Origin: Lunularia cruciata
Taxonomy: Eukaryota; Streptophyta; Marchantiopsida; Lunulariales; Lunulariaceae
Direction: 5' to 3'
Assembly (NCBI GenBank): GCA_948567375.1
Contig: OX419759.1
Span: 39,274,593-39,338,592, forward strand
Length of the DNA stretch: 64,000 nucleotides
The stretch's first letter is position 1. Each line of letters opens with the position of its first letter. The notes beneath the pieces are model-generated. The model ran no database searches and was not told where the DNA came from. It worked only from the letters and a program-made list of their open reading frames with translations. Made by a program: the position numbers and the translations under genes. Shown here piece after piece: positions 56,773-64,000 of the stretch.

Positions 56773-57005
56773 ACTAAATAACTTGTCTAGATATGTTCAG
56801 TCATTACCAAGGCTAAGTATTAAAGTCACTAGATATCTTGTGGACAATAACTTGTCTAGATATGTTCAGTCATTACTATGTTCAGTCATTACCAAGGCTA
56901 AGTATTAAAGTGACTAGATATCTTGTGTGGTCAATACTCATGAAGTTCTGCAAGTCAATATACTATATTTAGTCATTACAAAGGCTTAGTATTAAATAAC
57001 TTGTC
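56773..57005. repeat. Local tandem repeat (about three imperfect units)
   Basis: Units built from AATAACTTGTCTAGATATG, TTCAGTCATTACCAAGGC and TAAGTATTAAAG.GACTAGATATCTTGTG repeat with unit lengths of roughly 50-75 bp. It fills the gap between a minus-strand and a plus-strand LINE-A fragment and is not found elsewhere in the window. Confidence 0.8.
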
Positions 57006-57175
57006 AATGTACAATACCTTTAGAGGGAAACTCTGTCTAGATTTTCACAAGAGAGATCTGTACAAACAAGCTATCCAAGAGAAATTGATCTCAATAGAGT
57101 GGAGTTCTGAATTTCAACAACGTAATGATCAGTTGGTTGCACTTCTACAACTTTATTTCCAAGAGGTTCTCAAAA
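57006..57175 (+). mobile_element. Short LINE-A linker fragment
   Basis: Plus-strand FRGKLCLDFHKRDLYKQAIQ, then SIEWSSEFQQRNDQLVALLQ. It is cut at 57175 by the 3' tail of the next copy. Confidence 0.75.
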
Positions 57176-57441
57176 TGAACAATGAAATGTAAAGCCCGAA
57201 AGACCCAAAGAGTCAAAAGGCTCAAAATAAAATACAAAACACATGAAATGTGAGCCTAGGCAAGAGCCTAGGGCATCTGACCAATCTGTAACAAATTGGT
57301 ACGATGTAAACTAATCACAATCATAAACTTCCCTAACGCTAAAGCTTCAACCTATAAGAGAGTTGAGAAATCACTACAACTAATCTAATGTCTAACTCTG
57401 ATCTGGATGTAACAAGCAATCAACAAACACATGGTGCTCAT

Positions 57442-57500
57442 CTTGAGGATGAAGCTTTGTTCTTAGCTCTCACATATAAGAACAAAGCTTCATCCTCAAG
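57442..57500. repeat. Perfect 24-bp inverted repeat from a LINE-A snap-back
   Basis: The arms 57442-57465 and 57477-57500 are exact reverse complements around an 11-nt loop. Both arms are the same LINE-A segment (CTTGAGG.TGAAGCTTTGTTC in sense), so a short piece was copied in inverted order and the sequence upstream of it deleted. Confidence 0.9.
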
Positions 57501-57983
57501 AGGCAAAAACCTTATTTCAGCAAGCAACAATACATAAGGAGTTTGAATCCTCACTCCAACTTCATCACACAAAATTTTTTCCTAAACTTTCTCCACCTTT
57601 TGCCACCATGTCTTCTTAGTAGTTGGACCCCAAATTTGAGCACCATAGAGAACCACCGGCTGCACAAGAGATCTGAATAACATCTTCTTAAACTCCCATG
57701 TAGTAACATGAGCAAGTCTAGAGCGATTCATGAGTGAATACAAAGCTCTAAACCCTACATTGATTCTCATCTTCAAACAAGTAGACCAACTATAGTCATG
57801 AGAAAACTCAAGGCCCAAGTACTTCTAAGAAGAAACTGGCTCCAATTGTTGTCCATCAAAAAACAAAGGTGTGACACATTGGACTTGTCAAGACCTAGAA
57901 CCCACCACAATCACCCTGGACTTGCCAAGATTCACCTCCATCTTTGTTTGATTGCAAAAACAAAGAAGAGAATCCAACAACTT

Positions 57984-58400
57984 CTATAAACTCTGTGGAT
58001 TGGTGGAGAAGAGCACAACATCATCTGCATAAAGGAGTGCATGAATCGTCCAAGAGCCAACCTTTACACCTATAGCTCCAGCTTCCATGAGTAGTCTCTC
58101 TAGATCATCGATGAAGATTCCAAATAGAGTTGGGGATAAGGAGAAGCCTTGAATCACACCCATTGTGCTAAGGACATCTTGAGAGCTCAAAGACAAAAGT
58201 CTCACAACCACTCTCTCATAGAGTCTAGAGATAGCACCAATCAGATCAGCTGAAACACCAACTTCAATGAGTCTCTCACTTAGAGATTTCCTAAGCACCT
58301 TATCAAAGGCCTTCCTAAAATCAACAAATGCAACATAGAGAGCTCTCCCAACACCCTTAGATTTCCACCAAATAAAATGGAGTACCAATAGGTGATCCAA
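57984..58400 (-). pseudogene. LINE-A RT core, best preserved copy
   Basis: A 138-codon open frame covering fingers/palm: HFIWWKSKGVGRALYVAFVD, with the first catalytic Asp in AFVDFRKAFD, then GVSADLIGAISRLYERVVVR, then IQGFSLSPTLFGIFIDD and LLYADDVVLFSTN. All three catalytic aspartates are present. The one departure is QGFSLSP where other copies read QGCSLSP. The frame is open only locally; stops on both sides (near 57983 and 58440) prevent a full ORF2. Confidence 0.75.
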
Positions 58401-58871
58401 AGTACTAAAGCTTGATCTGAAACCAACTTGGCACTTAGCTCAAATTTTGTACTTTTCAGCCCAAGTACTCAACCTAGACTCCAAAATTTGAGCATACAAC
58501 TTGGCAAAGATACTACCAACTAGTATGGTACGGTAATTGGTGACAATATCTCTGTGACTAGACTTGTGAATAGTAACTACCTTCTTCAAGCACCATCTAT
58601 TAGGAAAGCCACACCTGATTGTCTCATTCAAGAGAGAAGTGAGTATTGGAATCGGATGGCTATCGCCCTACTTCAGAAGTTCAACACATAGTCCATCAAG
58701 GGCTTCAGCCTTACCATTGGCCAACTTCTGGAGTTGGTACTTGACATCAGCTTCAGAGATGGTGAGAGTAGATCCAAGGCTAGATGCCATGTTGGGAGCA
58801 TCACAGAAAAAGTACAGATCCTTCACATAGTTACAAAGCTCCTTTAGATCCAATGATAGAGATGGAGATCT

Positions 58872-58902
58872 GATGGTTACCTTCTAGAAGAAGGTAACCA
58901 TC
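58872..58902. repeat. Perfect 14-bp inverted repeat within LINE-A
   Basis: GATGGTTACCTTCT (58872-58885) and AGAAGGTAACCATC (58889-58902) with a 3-nt loop. Other copies have only the left arm followed by TCCAAAAAGCC, so the right arm is an inverted micro-duplication. Confidence 0.9.
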
Positions 58903-59554
58903 TAGAAAGCCTTGGGATTGCTCCTAGTTTAGTGCTCAACTCAACCCCCTTGAGTCTCAAAAATGCTTGCTTCTTGCTCTTCATCAACTTTCTATAAGAG
59001 ACAAAAGCCTGATTTTGTGCAATCTGATCAAGAGATCTATCCATAGCTTTGGTCCTTGCCATTTTACAGTTAGCATCATACCACCTATTGCAAGGGAGAC
59101 CAAGTCTCTTCCTATGGGAACCTCTTGGAAACAAAGTTGTTGATGTAGATTGAAGAAGTTCAACCAACTGATCACTACGTTGTTGAAAATCAGAACTCCA
59201 CTCCATAGAGCTCAATTTGTCATGGATAGTTTGTTGGTATAGATCTATCTTGTGAAAATCTAGATGAATTTTCCCTCTAAATGCATGTTCAATAGGTAAT
59301 GTAGTTCTATTGGATGGCACAAGATAGAGGTGCATGGTCACATTTTGTTGAAGATCCAAAATAGCAAAATTTGAGACAATGTGTATATCATTGGGAGAGG
59401 TGAGCATATAATCTACAATGATTGATCCACCAGAAGCAAAGCATGTGCTCTTACAAGTTTCTAGAAATTGAGAAATGCCATTCAAGATCTTCAAGTTACA
59501 ATTGGTACCAAAGCTTAAAAAGTGCTCACTCAAGATCTTTGGAAGAGCGGGACC

Positions 59555-60247
59555 TGTGAGCCGGCCTGTCTCTCACTCAGGATGAACCTCTGATGGCTAT
59601 TATGGTAGCACACCATGGACTAAGAAGGCAAGGAACCCCAACTCCATCATACTCCTCCAAGGCTAACACTCCAAGACTCAAGACATTGCTCACTAGAGAA
59701 CTCAATGAGAGAGAGATAGTTGCAAAATGAAAGGATGATGAGTACCTCCTCACCCCTTGTTTATATACTTGTGAAATAGTTACATACCAAAGTTACTAAT
59801 TACCGTAGTAACTCAAGTTACTAGACTAAAAGTCAAGTAAAGTCAAAAAGTAGAAAGGAATATCCATTCACATGGGCATATTCCCCTAAGCATGTGGTCT
59901 TATCTTGACCCAACCACTAAGTCAAGGATTCCTTCACATGGGCTATCCTTGGACTATAGAAGAATCCAAAACAAAAAGGTTTGCGGGCCCAAGAGTTCTC
60001 AACTCTTTCCTCAAAGCCAAACACCTAGGAATAATACCAAGTCAACACACTAAAATCCAAAATATTGGTGCTCATCTTTTCTACTTCCTCTAAAGTAAGG
60101 TCCCTTCTATCTTAGCTATGACTAACTTTAGCTAACCATGACTAATATAGAACCATCCTTTATCTCTATATAAATAATATCTCTTAAGTACTTGTAATAC
60201 CAAGCTAAATATCACAATACCACACACATGCACAAATGGGTGTTACA
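59555..60247 (-). repeat. Solo LTR of the Ty3-type family
   Basis: Reading on the minus strand it starts TGTAACACCC at 60247 and ends GGCTCACA at 59555, giving the best preserved LTR ends in the window (TG...CA, 693 bp). The 4-bp repeat GACC borders it (59551-59554 and 60248-60251). Removing the LTR and one GACC restores GCGGGACCAAGCACTAG, as in uninterrupted LINE-A. Confidence 0.92.
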
Positions 60248-60779
60248 GACCAAGCACTAGAATGGTCTATCAAACTGTGGAAAGTGTCATTCTCAAGATC
60301 ATTAAACTCAAGAATCTGAGAAACTTGGATCCTAGCATTGAAATTACCAAGAACAAGTATTGCACCTTTACTTTGAAACTCCAACACATCCTTTGTCAAG
60401 GAGTGGAAAGGTTGCATGGTATTGAGCACTCCAATTGAATAGTGAAAGCAAGGATGCAAGGTGCAGCAACTTCTCCAATCCTCAACCATTGGTATTGTAC
60501 ACTTGAGTCTTGGCTGATCAAAGAGACTGATTTTTCAAAGCTAGATCTGACGCAAGTAGCAATACCTCCAAAGCCCATGCCTCTATGTTGCCTCCTCTTG
60601 TTCCAAGTTGAACCAACAAGAGTGAATCCTTCAATATCTTGAATGGTTTTTTTTTCATGTTCACATGTCTCCACAAGATTGATCATATCAACATCATCCC
60701 ACAAAGTCTTAGCGCTTGAGTACTTGGAATGTGAGAGCCCATGAATATTCCAAAACAACATTCTAAGGGTTTGGAATTG

Positions 60780-61553
60780 CTATGCAGTAGTTGATGATCT
60801 CCTTTGGGTGATCATAGCTCCATTATCTCTCAAGAATGCAACAAAACCTTCTTGTTGGACCACTTTCACTTTTTCTAATTCTCCTTTCTTTGCTTGCCAT
60901 TGGAGAGATTTGAGATCAGGGTCCAACCAGATATGCCGCCCCTTCAATACAACCTTGTTTGCCATCACTAAATTCCTCTGAGTTTCAAAGCCAAATGTCA
61001 CCAAAATGCTTTGTGGTTGTGCACCTTGTTGTCCCAATCTATATGGTTCCAAAATCTGAGGATCATGGACTCTCAAAGAATCAATAATAAACTCACACAC
61101 TAAGGCCTTGGTGTCTTCCTTCTTAGTCTTTGGCAAACTTGAAATCCTCAAGTTCTTCATTCTGACCGGTTGGTTCTCCTTCTCAACCTCATGCTCTTGC
61201 AAGTAAGAGATTTGAGCCACCTTAGTAGTTTCAGCACATGACTTCATCTTGACCACTAATGTCTCAACAATCTCTTGTAGCCCTCCATTTTGTGAAGCAA
61301 TGTTGGTTGCTTGTGCTCCCAAGGAAGCAACCTTCTCGGTAGCATCCATCGTATCCTTGGTGGAGTCTAACAACAAATTGTTTCTCTTCTTGAGTTCTTG
61401 GATATAAAGTGTGACTAAATTCAAAGACACTTTCACAGTCTTGACCTCTGCTCTTATGGTTTCCAAATCTACCATAAGAATGTTCATGCATTGAGACATA
61501 GGGGCAAAGAAGCTTTTGAGTTCCTTGTGGAAGTCATTTGCTTTTTTGTACAT
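60780..61553 (-). CDS. LINE-A ORF1 protein, longest intact frame (257 aa)
   Basis: An uninterrupted frame from ATG 61551-61553 to a stop at 60780. The N-terminal 110 residues are helical and polar with heptad-like hydrophobics (FHKELKSFFAPMSQCMNILM, ETIRAEVKTVKVSLNLV, IQELKKRNNLLLDSTKD). A linker (YLQEHEVEKENQPVRMKN) follows, then an RRM-like part (LRISSLPKTKKEDTKALVCE, EPYRLGQQGAQPQSILVTFG) and a C-terminal domain (IWLDPDLKSLQWQAKKGELE, GFVAFLRDNGAMITQRR). The order matches L1 ORF1p: coiled coil, RRM, then CTD with R-x-I-x-V-x-F and a DL motif. Compared with the copy at 48031 the first residues (MALKQQQLAE) are lost through a frameshift, so this ATG is the second Met. It probably bound element RNA. 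It is a transposon gene in a dead element, not a host gene. Confidence 0.7.
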   Translation of the reverse strand: MYKKANDFHKELKSFFAPMSQCMNILMVDLETIRAEVKTVKVSLNLVTLYIQELKKRNNLLLDSTKDTMDATEKVASLGAQATNIASQNGGLQEIVETLVVKMKSCAETTKVAQISYLQEHEVEKENQPVRMKNLRISSLPKTKKEDTKALVCEFIIDSLRVHDPQILEPYRLGQQGAQPQSILVTFGFETQRNLVMANKVVLKGRHIWLDPDLKSLQWQAKKGELEKVKVVQQEGFVAFLRDNGAMITQRRSSTTA

Positions 61554-61729
61554 TCAGCAAGTTGTTGCTATTTTGAGGCTATATCATCAATGTCTTGCAA
61601 CATCTTGGAGACTTCCATTATAGACTCTCAAAAGTGCTGCTATGAGAATGTATCCTCTACCCTTCATTCAAGCTCTGTGAATTCTTGGAAAACCCTTGAA
61701 ATTTTGGTTATCTGAAAGAGTTTAACAGA

Positions 61730-62790
61730 TTTCAAATTCCCATGGTTTCTGTTTTAAAGAATATAACTCTACATGAATCTAAATCCACCAATGGCTCTAC
61801 AAATATTTATTTTCCTGAACCAAAAATCTACTCATTTGGACTTGTAAATCAAAAGTTATAAACTTTTGAATATGTACTTTCCTGCATGAAATTTTTAAAA
61901 TTTTACAGATTTTGAAAATTCATAACCTTCACCACAAAGCTTCAAATTCTACAAGTAAGGTCTCAATCAAAAGATTTTGAAGACCTCTTTAAAATGCATC
62001 AAATATCAACTCATTTGAGCAGATAGGTACAGAATTATGGACTCCAGAGTTTGCTATGCTTAACTTCTAAATCTCATTGAAACACAAAATTCAAATGCTT
62101 ATAACTTCAAGCAAAAAGCTTCAAATTTCATGAGAACAGTTTCAATCAATAGCACTTGACAAGATACTTCTAATGAATCCAGAATCACCTCATTTGAAGA
62201 TGTGAGTCCAAAGTTCCAACCTCTGAAAGTTGTAGATGTGAGCACCACCAAGCGCACAGGATCACAAAATGATGAAATTCAGAACTTGCTGCATAGGACG
62301 CCAACTTCAGCAATCAAGGACTCAATAGAAAGTTCTTTCCAAGGCATTCCTAGTGAACCTAATATTGAAACATTTGGACATCAGACCAGACAGCTACAAC
62401 ATTTTGAAATTGTAACTCCAAACCCTAAAATCTCCCAAATGTACCAGAATTCGAACCCCTGTAACTTTGTGCCTGAATTCAAGGTGTTAGTATGCTTAGT
62501 GTCAATTGAAAGAGCTTGCAAAGGTGCATCTCTTGCCACAAAAATCACTTGATTTGGACACCAATTGAAACAATTACAAACTCTGAAAAATGGACTCTCT
62601 ATCAAGAAATTTAAATTTATTGTTACTTTTAGTACAGAGCTCAAATTGTTACAATCTTGGTATCTATGGAAAAATCTTGGCAAGGCGCTTCTAACAAGAC
62701 CAGAACCGCAGTGTTCGGACATGGATGCAATGAGATATAGCTTGCCAAACTTTTGGGACTCCTCTCTCCTAAAAACTTTCAAATCCTCTC
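61730..62790 (-). repeat. LINE-A 5' leader array (about six units)
   Basis: Core boxes occur near 61.82, 62.01, 62.19, 62.37, 62.55 and 62.71 kb, spacing about 165-190 bp. The units after the first resemble those at 55.40-56.11 kb in order. It has fewer units than the full-length copy, so the number of units varies between copies. Confidence 0.7.
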
Positions 62791-62797
62791 TTCAAGT

Positions 62798-63829
62798 TAC
62801 ATTTCATTCTCTTGTGCCATAGCAAACACTATGTCCCTAATAGCATCATTGGTAGCTATCCTCTATCTTCCAAAAGGACTATGTCATATGGATCGCACCT
62901 GCATCTAATGTAGAACCACATTCGCAAGTGAGTAATGAAGATGTATATAAGTGGATCAAACCTAGGCAAAACCTCATTGTTGTAGAGAAAGTAGCTAGTG
63001 CGAGTTGCAATGCACTAAAAAGCCATAAAAAGACCACACAAAAGAAATAAGATTTGCCAAGGATCCACCAACCTCCCTAAGCTCTCTAAAGATGGATGCT
63101 CATAAGATGTTATTAAAAGTGTTCTCAACATCCACCTATAGGATACCCCAGTCACGATGGATATCTAAGAGTGCCTTAATGCCTAGCCTCACATCCTCCA
63201 AGTGTAGCTATTCCAAATTGATGTGGCCTGAGGTGCTATTGGAAGTGAGAACGATGTTGAAGGACAATGGTGCGGTTGACCAAACATAAAAAGATCTCTC
63301 TAATAGCAATTGGTCCAATGCACCCCGTGTCTTTCTCCATCATAAGAAGTCAACTAGCACCTAACACCCGACTAACATACATAAAAATGTTCCCTCGCGC
63401 TATTGTTTCAACCACCTAAAACAACTTGGTAAAACCACTAAAAGTATCATCCACCTGAAAGCAACCTCTAAGATACTCACATACTATCACCGACAAGGCT
63501 CTTGAGGAAAGACGAAAGGTAGTGCACAATGTTTATACAAAAAGTGACCAATCAAGATATAAAAACTACTCAGGTGAATAATCTAAGATCTTTAGTGGTA
63601 ATCACTCTTCTAACATAGGAAATGGTGAACTATAAAAATGGCTGAGGTGAATAATCTAAAACCTCTAGTGGTAATCTCTCCTTTAGCATAGGATATGATG
63701 ACTGTACAATAAAATAATCTCATCAATATAACTAGTATTTTACCAGGTCACCCATCGAAGTGAGGGTAATGGCTTTAAATAGAAGAGCATTGCACATGAA
63801 GATTCAATTGATACTTTTGCTATTATTAA
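62798..63829 (-). pseudogene. LINE-B relic: C-terminal piece and RT motif A region
   Basis: 62798-63005 matches 27690-27910 (C-terminal domain), then the sequence jumps and 63060-63720 matches the RT part around 28870-29310 and adds sequence missing there. On the minus strand 63105-63145 reads VDVENTFNNIL (RT motif A with the catalytic Asp), followed by FRELREVGGSLANLISFV; further upstream lie regions equivalent to KDTRGIRPI. Stops are common. The tract 63720-63829 is AT-rich with no signal. Confidence 0.65.
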
Positions 63830-64000
63830 ATAAAAGGCGACCGCATAGGAAAAATGAAGGATGTGAAGTTCCCATCAAGTCCATACAAGGGAGAGAAAAA
63901 AAGTAACATGGGGCTAAGCCCCAATAGAGTCGATATGAGAAATCTGCACTCCCGCACCTAAAATATCCGGGATATGAGAAATCTGCACTCCCGCACCTAA
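63830..64000 (-). mobile_element. LINE-B 3' end, continuing beyond the window
   Basis: It ends at 63830 with AAAAGGCGACCGCATAGGA. It carries the GGGGCTAAGCCCC palindrome (63910-63922) and continues to the window edge. A 39-bp unit starting GATATGAGAAATCTGC is tandemly repeated (63932-63970, then 63971 to the end). Confidence 0.75.

Larger units (their letters stand above)
57176..59554 (-). mobile_element. Nearly full-length LINE-A, 3' part, with intact YADD
   Basis: The 3' tail AACAATGAAATGTAAAGCCC starts at 57176, with a perfect GCCTAGGC-type hairpin in the 3' UTR (about 57252-57275). Part of the C-terminal domain is lost and replaced by a snap-back at 57442-57500. The RT (57984-58400) keeps AFVDFRKAFDKVLRKSL, QGFSLSPTLFGIFIDD and YADD (58020-58031). 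RT N-terminus, linker and endonuclease end follow (58440-59545). A solo LTR interrupts at 59555. Confidence 0.85.
60248..62797 (-). mobile_element. Nearly full-length LINE-A, 5' part
   Basis: Continues from 59550 with the endonuclease (60248-60761: VLGNFNARIQ, in which the Asp of GDFNAR is Asn), ORF1 (60780-61553) and the leader array (about 61730-62790). The 5'-end mark GGGACTCCTCTCTCC is at about 62755 and the element ends near 62797 at LINE-B sequence. Confidence 0.8.

Noticed and set aside
11692..57180. Sequence preference for ATG at LINE-A insertion sites
   Set aside because: Several left junctions read ATG before the tail, but the tail itself contains CAATGAA repeats, so the boundary is ambiguous and the preference cannot be separated from tail sequence.
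1..64000. tRNA or rRNA genes
   Set aside because: I saw no tRNA cloverleaf with A and B boxes and no rRNA segment, but a covariance-model scan was not possible here.

Overview
The window looks like nuclear DNA of a land plant and is mostly a graveyard of retrotransposons. The clearest host gene is a three-exon methyltransferase of the SABATH family, a plant family, on the minus strand at 22254-24230. A second LINE family with an R2-like C-terminal nuclease region, which I do not associate with flowering-plant genomes (those I know carry L1 and RTE LINEs), makes a bryophyte or other non-seed plant more likely than an angiosperm. That placement is an inference with low confidence. There is no bacterial or organellar gene organisation.

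Layout. 1-5290 is low-copy DNA with two small tandem duplications and one possible small membrane-protein ORF. 5291-6515 is the decayed 5' end of an LTR retrotransposon (leader plus gag). 6516-20276 is a pile of fragments of one LINE family, called LINE-A here, on both strands. 20277-22253 is unassigned. 22254-24230 is the SABATH gene with its upstream region to about 24560. 24560-27064 is AT-rich spacer with (TA)n tracts. 27065-30360 is a decayed copy of the second family, LINE-B, with a C-terminal zinc-finger/nuclease-like region. 30361-34769 is low-copy DNA with short LINE-B 3' ends. 34770-62797 is a deeply nested block of LINE-A copies that also holds a Ty3-type element (42654-46056) and a solo LTR (59555-60247). 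62798-64000 returns to LINE-B.

LINE-A can be pieced together from its copies. It has a 5' leader of degenerate tandem units of about 175-185 bp, an ORF1 with a helical N-terminus and an L1-ORF1p-like C-terminal domain, and an ORF2 with an N-terminal APE-type endonuclease, a reverse transcriptase and a C-terminal CCHC-like motif. The 3' UTR is short with a hairpin, and the element ends in a (TTCATTG)n-like tail rather than poly(A). The most complete copy (40486-42653 plus 46057-49754) adds up to about 5.9 kb. All copies I read carry stops, frameshifts or deletions, although a few keep an intact YADD box or long ORFs.

The Ty3 family is present as one internally deleted element with both LTRs and two solo LTRs. 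All three lie inside LINE-A copies, so this family was active after LINE-A. The main points of interest are the monomeric LINE-A 5' leader, the multi-level nesting, the coexistence of two very different LINE types, a heat-shock-element-like cluster in an LTR-like leader near 5.4-5.6 kb, and an apparently intact SABATH gene between the repeats.
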